NCBI GenBank assembly: GCA_022592435.1
Contig: JABYQS010000848.1
Location: 1-12,215 of the forward strand
Direction: 5' to 3'
Length of the DNA stretch: 12,215 bases
Source: Cerioporus squamosus
Taxonomy: Eukaryota; Basidiomycota; Agaricomycetes; Polyporales; Polyporaceae
The translations under genes were made by a program, and so were the position numbers. The notes beneath the pieces were generated by a model, which was given only the letters and a program-made list of their open reading frames with translations, ran no database searches and had not been told where the DNA came from. Below are positions 1-8,157 of this stretch, piece after piece. The stretch's first letter is position 1. Each line of letters opens with the position of its first letter.

Positions 1-1056
1 TGCAAAAGACAGGAGGTTCCTACTTCGCGAGCATGCGAGCAATGTACGTGACACCCAGCGACCGAATGAAGCGGCTCGCATGCAGTCGCAGCTCTCCTGC
101 GAGGCAGCAGTGCTTGCACTGTGTACGACGTAGGGTGCGCGCTCGCGCCGTCGAGAGCCCGGATGAAGAAACGCGAGACAAGATCTGCATGCAGCCGGCG
201 AGAAGGGAGTTCCACGTTATGTTATGGAACCACAACCGGCTCGGATGTGGTGGACGGAGAAACTGGCGCGGGACTGCCGTTGGCAGCCAAACGGCTGCTC
301 ACGGCACAGCTAACACAGCTACGAAAGTCTGACTGTTCAGCTGTGCTGTGGCAGCGCGCGTACAGCTCGGAGGAGAACGTAGTCAGTGTCGTTCTCGTAC
401 ACCGGGCAGAAGCTCGTCCAGGCTACACGTCCGCTCAGACAATCTAGACTGACAGCAGCTCGAGACGAGCAGCTACCAGGCTAGCTGTACGAGACCTCCG
501 CGACAGAGGCACCGCGATGCGGAGCGGGATGTACACCAGGTGGCATGCGTGCAGGGAGCCGTGACACTGTACGTTGCGCCAGCCGCAAGACGAACGGACG
601 GGAGCAGCAGCCCCTTGTGCTCGATTCACTCCGCTGAGGCAGCTGCAATGCGAGCGTACCACGGGCAGGAGCTGGAAGCTTCTCATGGCGCTCGCAGCAG
701 GACGAGCGGGGTCGCCGCATTGAGACAAAAGGGGAGAACGCTCGGAACGCGCGCGTGTCTTCGTCTGGCAGCGTCCCACCACACTGCACACACCGCGCAA
801 TGAACGAACTGCGAGAGGTTGCCAGGGTACGCCGCGTAGCCGCAGCAGACCGGCTGGGACGAGGTCCCATGGGGAGCGCAAACTCGCGCCGTTGCGCCGC
901 CAAGAGCACCGCAGACAGCTACACCCCTCAAACGCGAGTGTGTAGACGCGGCAAAGCGTCGACGGTGGCCCGCGAGAACGGAGTACCACGAAGTGTGATG
1001 GACGCACGAGTGAGGTATCGTGCACGGGACTGCGCGATGTTGGCGCAGGCGACAAG
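1..1056. other. No supportable gene (about 1 kb)
   Basis: All six frames hold only short arginine/serine/cysteine-rich open stretches typical of GC-rich non-coding DNA. No start-intron-stop model was convincing and no domain was recognised. The minus frame of the downstream gene stays open through much of 444-1056, but it continues through a good donor (GTGAGT at 1253) and its residues there are low in protein-like pattern, so I treat that extension as read-through. This stretch may be 3' flank of the minus-strand gene at 1057-1712. Confidence 0.4.
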
Positions 1057-1712
1057 CTATCGCTCTGCGAGCAGACGGTAGATAGCTGCCGCGCATACAG
1101 GGACAGGAATTCGAACAGCTGAGCATGGGCGGGAGCAGGTCTTTGCACCCAAGTGGGGAGGGGCAATATGGTTGACAACGGGGAGTAGACGCGAGAGGAG
1201 AACGAAAGCCAGGAAATCAAGAATGAAACCGACAACCTGAAGACTGTACTCACATCGCGCGTACGAAGATACCCATCCGCCTGCTCGACCGGGACCGTCT
1301 TCTTCTTCTTCTCGTCCCATGGACGCGGAATGACCTCGACGGACGTCCACCAGCTGCTCGAGTCGTCATTCTCGCCCTCCTTCACGTTCTTGAACCGCCA
1401 GAGCCAGGAGAGGTCGCGGACGGGGCTGTGGTGGCGCGAGGTAGAGGAGGCGCGGCGGCTGCGCGAGACGCTGCGAGAGCGGAAGTCGGAGGGGCCAGGG
1501 CCGAGGGTGGTGGTGGAGGAGGAGAGGGAGTGGGAGACGGGCGTGGACACGACGCGGGTGATGACGGGGGACGTCACGAGCGGGAGCGTGGGCGGGCGGA
1601 TGGTGGAGACGGAGCCGCCTCGCGAGCGGACCGACTGCGTGCTCTGGGACGGGCCCGGGAGGGGGGCGGACCTGATGGACGACGGAGAGCACGCGCCGGC
1701 TGGGGCGTGCAT
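1057..1712 (-). CDS. Unrecognised Ser/Arg-rich protein, two-exon model
   Basis: I do not recognise the family. Exon 1 is 1712-1254, the intron 1253-1141 (GTGAGT donor, GTCAAC branch-like site, CAAAG acceptor, 113 nt), and exon 2 1140-1057 ending TAG; joined in phase 0 they give about 180 residues. Roughly residues 1-105 are a disordered Ser/Thr/Pro/Arg tract with SR-like pairs (RSRSVSRSRR). After it comes a more ordered patch containing DLSWLWRFKNV and SSSWWTSVEVIPRPWDEKKKK, followed by ADGYLRTRD at the splice site. Exon 2 adds a short cysteine-containing tail. The AAG run comes from a small trinucleotide repeat near 1300. The ATG at 1712 was chosen because it opens this frame; an upstream ATG at 1825 is in another frame and stops at 1721. 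If the intron is not removed the frame runs on to 444. No signal peptide is seen. The protein-like appearance supports a gene; function is unknown. Confidence 0.45.
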
Positions 1713-1720
1713 GGCCTGGC

Positions 1721-1825
1721 TCAGCGGGAAGGGTGCCGGACGGCGGGCGTCGAGCTTGAGCTAGAGTCAGACGACGACTGCGCAGAGGCCGACGGCGGGG
1801 AGAGCGAGTTGGGCGGAGAAGCCAT
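1721..1825 (-). other. Possible upstream ORF of the Ser-rich gene
   Basis: The first ATG downstream of the TATA box on the minus strand opens a 34-codon Ser/Pro-rich frame that stops 8 bases before the ATG of the main frame. It lies about 30 nt after the TATA box, so it may sit at or before the transcript start and not be translated. It could also be part of an alternative first exon, but I found no good donor in it. Confidence 0.25.
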
Positions 1826-1853
1826 CGCAGCTGAGAGTAATGAACGGAGGGGG

Positions 1854-1860
1854 TTATATA
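1854..1860 (-). promoter_or_regulatory. TATA box (TATATAA on the minus strand)
   Basis: TATATAA reads on the minus strand, 142 nt before the ATG of the 1057-1712 gene and 29 nt before the upstream ATG at 1825. The surrounding sequence is GC-rich, so the AT-rich heptamer stands out. The reverse reading is also TATA-like (TTATATA), so divergent use towards the plus strand is possible but not shown. Confidence 0.45.
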
Positions 1861-2280
1861 CGGCCGCGTTGGGATGTCCGCGGCGTCCTGTCGGCCAGCG
1901 GAGCACGATCCCCCGCCCGTGCGTGTCCGCTCCGGCGTGTGCACGCTCTGAGAGTGTTCTGCGCACGCTCAGCGACCGGCGATGACCCGGCGGGTGTCTG
2001 ACGGAGGAGAGAAGGTGGAGAGCACAGCGAGCGAGAGCAGAGAGTCGCTACGTCGTCTTCCCACGCCACGATGCCGCGAGCCACCCCGATATGGCAGCCA
2101 GCGTCGCAAGCTGTGCTGCTCTAAACCTCGCTGCTCTCGCCGTCCGCCGGCTGCACTCGCCCCTGCCGCTGCACGGGATACTCGCTGTGCGCTCTCTGCT
2201 CGCCTGCGCTGGCTCTCTGTGTGCCCCGCCGCTGTCTCGCAGGCCGACTCCACACCCGGCATTCAACGCGCTCGCCATTC
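1861..2280. other. GC-rich stretch between the Ser-rich gene and array 1, no clear gene
   Basis: A plus-strand frame is open from an ATG at 1982 to 2482 (166 codons) but its translation is dominated by Arg, Ser, Pro and Cys and runs into repeat copy A, so I do not call it a gene. A second plus frame from 2091 begins with an Ala/Leu/Val-rich segment, again without a family signal. The end of the stretch (around 2258-2275, CCGGCATTCAACGCG) resembles 3663-3675 inside copy B, hinting at a remnant of an earlier repeat unit. Confidence 0.35.
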
Positions 2281-2282
2281 CA

Positions 2283-3095
2283 CCCCTATGAGCCTTCCGC
2301 CGGCATTCGCTGATCGACTCCGTCCTCTCGATCTCGCTGCTGCATGCTCGCGCCTCTTCTCCCGCTCACCCGACGCGTCTTCTCGACGTCCCATGTCCGT
2401 GTTCCCTGCACCCCGCTCACGTCCTGCGCTTGCTTTGCCTTATACAGCGTCCTGCCGGCTCTCGGACGACGCGCTCTTCTAGAGAACACACCGGCGCGTG
2501 GCTCGTCATTCCATCCTCGGGGTTCTTGACTCTTACGGGCTATCGTACGATGACGTGCATCAGGCTAGCCATCCGACATCGACCGGGCACTGTACGCCCG
2601 GACCCGGTACGTATGCATACATGCTAACATTCCATCTCCCTGACCATTGCGTCCAGCGCGTCGCAATTCCCCGGAGTACATCGCATCAAGCCCCCACATT
2701 CCCGCGCATCCGCCCGACCTCCATGCCTCCTATTTCCGTCGCGATGTCTCGCCGCCGGCAACTCAACGCAACGGAGATCTGCGCAGATCGAGAGCATCAT
2801 CTGGATCCATCCAGTATGACGCTCGCTGGACGTCGTCCAGCAGGCTCGTGAGCAGCGGACCTCCTAAGCGTTCGGCATGGCGCTGATGTACGATTCTCTC
2901 GACGCATACAGAGTATGCGCACTCGCGAGCTCAGTGAGGTGCAGACACTCGAGCTCAGCCACCCACATATGGTAGCTTCTACAGCTCCTCCCTCGCGCGC
3001 ATCCGCTCACTCAATGTTCTCGACAGACGTTTCACTCAAACCGTCCCCGGACGTCATCTTGGACAGCTTCGACACACCACCGACTGCATGATGTC
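2283..3095 (+). repeat. Tandem module, copy A
   Basis: First of three degenerate direct copies. Landmarks shared with copy B, in the same order, are: CTGATCGA, a CT-rich block CCTCTTCTCCCGCTCACCC (2353 in A, 3231 in B), TCTTCTCGACGTCCCATGTC, TTGCCTTATACAGCGTC (about 2434 and 3314), ATGACGTGCA, an intron starting CCCG|GTACGTATGCATA, a nearly invariant block starting ATGCCTCCTATTTC (2723 and 3544), GATCTGCGCAGATC, and GAGCTCAGCCACCCACATAT (about 2951 and 3741). The offset falls from about 880 to about 800 bp along the unit because of indels. The unit looks like promoter tract, exon, intron, exon. Confidence 0.75.
2550..2851 (+). CDS. Putative small two-exon gene in copy A
   Basis: Tentative model: exon 1 2550-2606, intron 2607-2656 (GTACGT donor, CTAAC and CTGAC branch candidates, GTCCAG acceptor, 50 nt), exon 2 2657-2851, giving about 83 residues. 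I do not recognise it. Exon 2 contains the core PPISVAMSRRRQLNATEICAD. Over 2723-2789, copies A and B differ at only four sites (2737, 2743, 2749, 2770), all in the third codon position of this frame, which suggests that the segment was once, or still is, translated. The same spacing would also suit one minus-strand frame. Copy B has the same intron, but its equivalent first ATG leads into a different frame, so at least one copy is broken or the start differs. It may be a pseudogene. Confidence 0.28.
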
Positions 3096-3164
3096 CGGTC
3101 CGAACCTCACAGAGAACGTTGGCACGGCACTCAAGGCACTCTCCATGCGTACTGTCCCCCTATA

Positions 3165-3900
3165 GACCCCCACCGGCCTCTGCTGATCGAATCCATCCTC
3201 CCCTCTCGATCTCGTTGCTGCGTGCTTGCGCCTCTTCTCCCGCTCACCCAACGCGTCTTCTCGACGTCCCATGTCCGGGCCAACCCTGCAAACATGCCCC
3301 GCTAGGGTTCTCGTTGCCTTATACAGCGTCTTGACGGCTCCCGTGACGTTCGGTGCTAACGCGCGCATGACGTGCACCGGGCTAACCACCCGACCTCGAC
3401 CGCCCCGACCCGGTACGTATGCATATTTCCTCCTACATGCCAACATTCCATGTCGCTGACCATCGTGTTCAGCACGACGCAGTTCTCCGGTGCACATCGC
3501 GCACACACAAGCCCCTCACGCTCCCGCCTTCCGCCCCGGTGTCCATGCCTCCTATTTCTGTCGCTATGTCCCGCCGCCGGCAACTCAACGCTACGGAGAT
3601 CTGCGCAGATCCAGAGCAAGATCAGCATGTCCTCTCCATGCCACTCTCGGCTTGACTCGAACCCAGCATTCAACATGACACTGATACGCGATTTTCTCGA
3701 TGCGTACAGAGTATGCGAGATCAATGAAGGGCAGACAGTCGAGCTCAGCCACCCACATATAGTATGTTCCACGTCACCTCCCTCCCGCTCATCCGCTCAC
3801 TCAGTGTTTTCGACTATCCCTCAGTCTGCGCTCTCCGCGGTCCGACTTCCACAGACCATTCGCTCAGATAAGACGCTCTCTAGTCCACCGACTCGGCTCG
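3165..3900 (+). repeat. Tandem module, copy B
   Basis: Second copy of the module. Its intron is at 3413-3472 (GTACGTATGCATA donor region, GTCGCTGAC branch candidate, TTCAG acceptor, 60 nt), matching the intron of copy A in position and donor sequence but differing in length. The core frame PPISVAMSRRRQLNATEICAD is intact at 3547-3609. Downstream, 3674 onward reads MTLIRDFLDAYRVC then ELSHPHIV; copy A has the related MALMYDSLDAYRVC followed by an 8-nt insertion and ELSHPHMV. Upstream of the intron the copies diverge by indels, so exon 1 cannot be fixed. Confidence 0.72.
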
Positions 3901-3907
3901 CTCCCTG

Positions 3908-4290
3908 TGGCCATCCCGCCGGCATCTACTGATCGAACCATCATTGGCCCTCTCGATCGCGACCTCGCTGTCGCATGCACGCGGACTCTTCTCCCGCTCA
4001 CCCGACCTAGCAATGCGTCTCTGGACGTTGCCACGAGTCGTCTATGCGTCATCGTAGTAGCCATCATGCTCCGTTGTCCTTCTCCACCAACCCCTGTTTG
4101 TCCACATCGCTTCGTATTGCCTCAGATGGCGTCTTTGCAGCTCCCCGGACCTCGACTCTCCGTCTGCTCGTGGACCCGCCGCGCTTTTAGACAAGGCGCT
4201 CTTTCCTCCGAGTCCCTTCAACGAGCACTGTCCCGTCTATCCGCCACACTCCCTTGCCATTGCGCTGTGCGCTCCCTCACAATCGCGACC
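3908..4290 (+). repeat. Tandem module, diverged partial copy C
   Basis: Third, more diverged copy. It keeps CCGGCATCTACTGATCGA (compare copies A and B), the CT-rich block ACTCTTCTCCCGCTCACCC at about 3985, and TTGCCTCAGATGGCGTC where A and B have TTGCCTTATACAGCGTC. The intron donor and the conserved core exon are not recognisable. A plus frame is open from 3907 to 4383 (158 codons), but this is not matched in copies A and B, so I do not call it a gene. Confidence 0.5.
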
Positions 4291-4568
4291 CGGTGCTGCA
4301 GCGAAACACACATGATGGCTCCTAGCTACTTGACGTCAAACTACGCCTGTCTGACTCGGATGGGAATCTCAACACAGCGGTAAGCCAGGCGACGGGGTAA
4401 TCACTCAACACAAGTCCTAGCTACTGCACATTGCGCTCCCCCCGTACCCACCCACCACGCGCCGAGTGCCGGTACGACGCCTCCGTCGTGTCTTTCCGGT
4501 GAGTGTGCGCCTGGGTACATCCGCATCTCCGTGCAGAACCGACCCAGCGTACTGACCGTCCCATGCCG
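4291..4568. other. Spacer between array 1 and the minus-strand gene
   Basis: No gene seen. A CGGTGAGTGTG donor-like motif at about 4498 on the plus strand has no open exon before it. The stretch is best read as the shared 3' flank of copy C and of the minus-strand gene ending at 4569. Confidence 0.35.
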
Positions 4569-5280
4569 TCAGCAACGCCGAGCGCGAGCCGTCCGCTCTA
4601 CTAGTACTCGCCGGATGCAGTCAGTTCTGGTGCTTCGGGACGCAGGGCGGGGATGCCCACTCACCGGCGAGGGCCGTGGCGCGGACGGTCTGTGAGACCG
4701 GGGCATGCAAGTCAGAGGACGACTCTGCAGATCCTGCAAGTGACCGTCCATCTGTCAGTGCTTGGCGCGCGGAGGAGACAAGGCAAGGATCACTCACCAG
4801 TCGAGGAGCACGGGGCCTGTCCCTGGTATCAGCGACGTCACGGTCCAGAACATCGTACACGGGGCGGACGACGAGGAAGACGCAAGCGCGAGTATCGAGA
4901 GCGAAGCCACAGGAGATCGCCCGGGCGACACGACTCGCACAGCGGGGCGGACGTGTACGAGGAGACACACACAACCGGGGAAGGCACCGCACGGCTTATG
5001 TACGTGTCTGTGTTTGTGCCGTGTTTGCGTCTGGTGGGCGAACCGAGCTCTGACAGGGTCCGTGCGCCGTCTATGTCACCTTTGCCGGCAGTCGGAGTTG
5101 GACTCAGCCTTCCGGGACTCGGACTCGTACGATGCGTTTGTTTGTGTCATCTGCCATCGCGCGTCGGTAAGTGCTTCCTCCGCATCGAGATGCTTGCTTG
5201 GCATGCCGCGTATTCATTGATGATACTCACGCGCGGAGCTCGCAGGTCTCCGCCCGGGCCAGCGCGGCGTCCGCAGGCAT
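4569..5280 (-). CDS. Unrecognised small protein, six-exon model with coiled-coil-like N-terminus
   Basis: Exons in coding order: 5280-5231, 5196-5080, 5030-4859, 4822-4798, 4733-4665, 4606-4569, joined without a stop to about 156 residues. Introns are 34, 49, 36, 64 and 58 nt; the first, fourth and fifth have GTGAGT donors, and the last two carry CACTGAC and AACTGAC branch sites. Residues 1-40 are charged and heptad-like (ALARAETCELRA joined to KHLDAEEALTDARW), followed by an Asn/Ser-rich stretch (QTNASYESESRKAESNSD), a cysteine-containing middle (APLCESCRPGDLLWL), an Arg-rich run, and a Ser/Thr-rich tail. No family recognised. The ATG at 5280 is the nearest in frame; the frame stays open upstream to an ATG at 5460, so the N-terminus may be longer. 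The 34- and 36-nt introns are at the short limit, and another frame across exon 2 also reads well, so the model is tentative. Confidence 0.35.
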
Positions 5281-6120
5281 GACACATCTGCAGCTCGCAA
5301 CTCTCTGAGCTTCAAGCCAGAGTAGTGCGCATGCGCGCAGAGTATGGGCACGCGGGCGGGCAGGAGAGGCAGGACATGGATGTCTGGCAAAGGCGGGGAT
5401 AGGATGCGAGCATGACTGCGACTCAGAGTCGGCTGGTATGCGGCTGAGTAGCCTGCGCATAGTGGTATGTGTTTCAGGGTGGTTCCATGGGCTCGGGCAT
5501 TGGGGCGGGAACTTTGCGGGACTTTGAAGCTATCTGACTTGGAGTGTGCATAGTCCGAGCTGCAAGGACGACTTGTACATTACAGAGAGGATGTATACGA
5601 CGCTAGAACTCTTGCGCACAATGAAATGGCTACACATTGAGCATCGAGACAGAACTTGAGTGCATTTGCATGCATCTCGAAGCTGCGTATTCTCTTCTTG
5701 AAGTTCTCCTTGGCATGGTTGCGTCATGGGACGGTATTGGAATTCCGTTCACGTTTCGTTTCAGTATGTGCGCTCGGATCCTGTCTCTTGGGGAGGTCTG
5801 TAACAGGAACAAATGAGCTTCGGAGCCGCGAATCGACCCAGGTGTCTGGATATGAGCCCACCCAAGAGCGGTCTCGATACTCGCCGCAATGCTTCAGTGT
5901 ACGTGGCGGCTGCTCGCGTTCACATGCACTCAGCTGCTGGGAACACATCCCACTTAGCCTTGTGAAGAGAGCTCACGCGAACACCTGCAGCAGAACACAG
6001 CAGGTATTATTCAGAAGAGACTTAGGGAGACAATTCTGCCATAGCTCAAGTTATGCTGGAGGCGAACAAAGATAAAAGGGTTAGTGTCATCCCTCTGCTG
6101 AAGTTGCTCATCGAGCTGCC
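5281..6120. other. No supportable gene (about 0.8 kb)
   Basis: Base composition is less GC-rich from about 5460 to 6060. A plus frame without stops runs from 5656 to 6075 but has no ATG at its head, and minus frames at 5724-5948 and 5630-5812 cover the same bases. None shows a family signal or a convincing set of splice sites. The last 100 bases are probably the promoter and 5' UTR of the plus-strand gene starting at 6121. Confidence 0.35.
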
Positions 6121-6656
6121 ATGACTCGGACACGGACATCCACTCGCGGCCGGCTTATCTTCCACTCTGAGTCGCCCTCTAAGCCCGTTCGCTCGTCTGC
6201 ACACAAGGCCGCTCTCGACCCGCATGCTGTACCCTTTCAGCTGCAGCGTCCTGTGCTCGTTCTCATCCCACATCCCTCGCAGCTCTCCCCGCCTACTCTG
6301 AAGCTTTCGGAGCCAGACCCAGATGACCTGCGCGGCAGTGTGCGGAAGCTCATTACGGAGCTTCTCGGTAAGAGTCCCGTTCCTCGAGTCGCACATGGTT
6401 CCGAGTCTGACTTCAAATTCAGTCTTCACATCCGGAGTCCCGGGCGCGCGCATGTGCTGGGAGGTGACGCTCTTCCGGGACCAAGTCGTCCTCCGCTACC
6501 ACGTCATCCTGATTGGCTCACACACAGCCGTCGGGTAGTAGAGTGCCCCTGCCGAGGATGCATAATCAGTTTGGACACCTGGGATGGTACGAGAACGGCG
6601 GCTGGCGGGAAATCGGACATCACTACTGTAATCTAGACTTGCGAGACGGCGAGCTG

Positions 6657-6698
<42 letters not shown>

Positions 6699-6728
6699 TC
6701 GATCTCTGAGTTCACGGACAGCGAGTAG
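6121..6728 (+). CDS. Unrecognised protein with acidic (ED)n tail
   Basis: Exon 1 is 6121-6367, ending LRGSVRKLITELL. The intron 6368-6422 is a good one (GTAAGA donor, TCTGACTTC branch site, TTCAG acceptor, 55 nt). Exon 2 starts at 6423 and encodes the strand-like segment CWEVTLFRDQVVLRYH. A third exon from 6570 gives FGHLGWYENGGWREIGHHYC, then an acidic run from (GAGGAC)7 and SISEFTDSE, stop at 6728. Exons 2 and 3 are in different frames; a 67-nt intron 6503-6569 (acceptor ATCAG, but weak donor GTCATC) would join them to about 161 residues. Without it exon 2 stops at 6538, giving a shorter protein. The ATG sits in a reasonable context (GCCATGAC). The N-terminal third is basic and Ser/Pro-rich, likely disordered. 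No domain recognised; the contrast of basic start and acidic end would fit a nuclear or chromatin-associated protein, but that is speculation. Confidence 0.5.
6657..6698 (+). repeat. (GAGGAC)7 hexanucleotide microsatellite
   Basis: Seven perfect GAGGAC units in a row, in frame in the preceding gene so that they encode alternating Glu and Asp. Because the unit is six bases, slippage would change the acidic tail by Glu-Asp pairs without shifting the frame. Confidence 0.95.
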
Positions 6729-6882
6729 TTCAGATTTTGTTCAGCTTATCTACTATCTCATGATCTCTGCAGCTGCAGATGTTCTTGTCCCCCATGTGCA
6801 TTGAACATGCGTGTTTCAACTGCTTGGATCGCTAGCAGCAGCTTCGCTTGGTTAGACTTTGCCGTGACCGGGACATGGTGAC

Positions 6883-7438
6883 ATGTTCGCACACATTCTC
6901 ATTGGCTGGAAAAAGAATCGTTTCATTGACAGTACGCGACGTCGGGAACATCCCGGGATCACCGCGCTAGTGTATACTACTCGCTCTCTGTCCTCTCTCC
7001 TTCGTCTTGACTCGCCAGGGCTCTCCTCCTGCCTAAACAACGCACACCGTTCTCTCCCCGTATACCCGCTGCTTTGTCATCTTCTGGCCGATGTTCGCCA
7101 TTCTCCTCAACGCGCACATACGCTCCCAATGTCAACGTACCTCTGACGCCCTTGTCAGCACGCTGGGAACTGTCGTCCACCCGCCGCATGGTCACAAAGT
7201 CGGCGAACAGAGTCGGAGTTGTTCCGACTTTGTCTGCTGGGTTGGACATCCACAGTGAGTAATTGCTCATCTTCATCTTCACATGGACAACCGTGCAGTC
7301 TGCACTTACCGAGGTTGTTGCGCAGACAATGTAGACAGCACACTTCTATGCTTGGAGTCGCAGTTCGAAGGCCGCGTCCGCAGGTCCCTTCTGCGTTCAT
7401 GGCCGCACTTCCCCGAAGTTACTCAGCGCACAGACTGA
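6883..7438 (+). CDS. Unrecognised three-exon protein, plus-strand model
   Basis: Exons 6883-6971, 7019-7254 and 7299-7438 join to 154 residues with no internal stop. Introns: 6972-7018 (GTATAC donor, CTTGACTC branch-like, GCCAG acceptor, 47 nt) and 7255-7298 (GTGAGT donor, pyrimidine-rich, GTGCAG acceptor, 44 nt). The first half is Ser/Pro/Arg-rich and includes TYAPNVNVPLTPLSARWEL; the end is more globular (CTYRGCCADNVDSTLLCLE, then SLLRSWPHFPEVTQRTD). No signal peptide and no family recognised. A competing minus-strand model covers 6977-7400 with equally good splice sites; only one is likely to be translated. The pyrimidine-rich plus strand at 6975-7060 suits either an intron plus leader of this gene or coincidence. 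The ATG at 6883 is the first in the frame. Confidence 0.33.
6977..7400 (-). CDS. Alternative minus-strand two-exon model, unrecognised
   Basis: Exons 7400-7310 and 7233-6977 join in phase 1 to about 115 residues. The intron 7309-7234 has a canonical GTAAGT donor and an AGCAG acceptor (76 nt). The second exon reads DKVGTTPTLFADFVTMRRVD, then a charged stretch with GTLTLGAYVRVEENGEHR, ending ERTESE. It overlaps the plus-strand model almost completely, so treat the two as alternatives, or as sense and antisense transcripts. No family recognised. Confidence 0.28.
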
Positions 7439-7694
7439 GGTAAGTTGACGATCTCCTCGGTTTCAGTCGCGTGGAAGAGGCAAGACTTACCAGTGCTGCC
7501 AAAGGGCGCGCCCACCGCTGTGTCTTCCTGAAGATTGTACACATGCTCCGGCTTCTTGTCGCGACGCCTTGCAGCATTATTGGGTCTCCTCTGCGACAAT
7601 CTCAACATAGCGGCTGCCAACCCCCGACACTCTCAATGCAAACTCACTACACCTGTCGCTTTTTACGGGGACCTCCACACGTCTTCGCTGCCAT
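7397..7694 (-). CDS. Putative 59-residue basic protein, three exons
   Basis: Exons 7694-7653, 7590-7491 and 7434-7397. Intron 2 (7490-7435) is a good 56-nt intron with GTAAGT donor and TTACCTCAG acceptor. Intron 1 (7652-7591, 62 nt) uses a weak GTGTAG donor; a better GTGAGT lies five bases further on but does not keep the frame with the next exon. The product begins MAAKTCGGPRKKRQ and continues RRPNNAARRRDKKPEHVYNL, a strongly basic N-terminus with a classical nuclear-localisation-like cluster, followed by a neutral half. Family not recognised. The last exon overlaps the tail of the plus-strand model ending at 7438. The middle exon alone is the best supported part. Confidence 0.3.
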
Positions 7695-7961
7695 CAATCC
7701 GGAAGCCACAGGTGTGTCACCATATTGTCCCCCAGCTCATCGACAATGTCGCTGTTCCCCTGCTAATGTGCTCCTCGTCGTGCGCTGGCATACCCTAATG
7801 TCCCAACCTTGCACTTTGCGACACTGCTCTGCATGTCAAAGCATCTCCAGGATGTCGTTCTTGACTGTCAGTTGGCTCGCTGCCAGGTGTGCGCAGCGCC
7901 GGGCAGTCCGCTGTGTCGACTGCTTCCCGGACACGGCCGGTCGCGCCGCAACCTCGGTCCT

Positions 7962-8157
7962 TCACCAGACCATGATCTTCGCTTCGCCGTTGCCCATGAA
8001 GGACGCGAAGCGCGTGCCCCGCCGCTCTGCCTCCGGGCACGCGCTGTCGCAGACCTGTCCACATCGCCGACTATCTGAACGACCCTGCCGGCGAACAGCC
8101 TTCACTCTGTTGAAGGGAACGCGGCGCGCGAGTATTACTACTGTGCGATTCGAATGC
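7962..8157 (-). other. Candidate minus-strand exon
   Basis: A stop-free stretch follows a GTCCAG acceptor-like site (exon from 8157) and reads RVKAVRRQGRSDSRRCGQVC, then DSACPEAERRGTRFASFMGN and GEAKIMVW before TGA at 7964-7962. The last part is unusually protein-like. TG|GTGAAG at the end could be a donor, but I could not join it to a following exon without a stop. A plus frame is also open across 7471-8205 (244 codons); it has no family signal and I regard it as a by-product of GC-rich sequence. Confidence 0.22.

Noticed and set aside
301..360. Similarity between 335-357 (CAGCTGTGCTGTGGCA) and 11922-11945 (CAGCTGTGCTATGGCA)
   Set aside because: Short, imperfect, and flanks do not extend the match; not enough to call a terminal or dispersed repeat.
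444..1712. Continuous 422-codon minus-strand frame as a single-exon gene
   Set aside because: It reads through a clear GTGAGT donor at 1253, and the part below about 1056 looks like GC-rich non-coding translation; the spliced two-exon model ends sensibly at 1057.
1982..2482. 166-codon plus-strand frame starting after the TATA region
   Set aside because: Composition is Arg/Ser/Pro/Cys-rich throughout and the frame runs into repeat copy A, whose homologue in copy B does not keep it.
2283..3900. Fungal mating pheromone precursor genes in array 1
   Set aside because: Small duplicated ORFs raised the idea, but no short frame ends in a CaaX motif and there is no receptor gene nearby.
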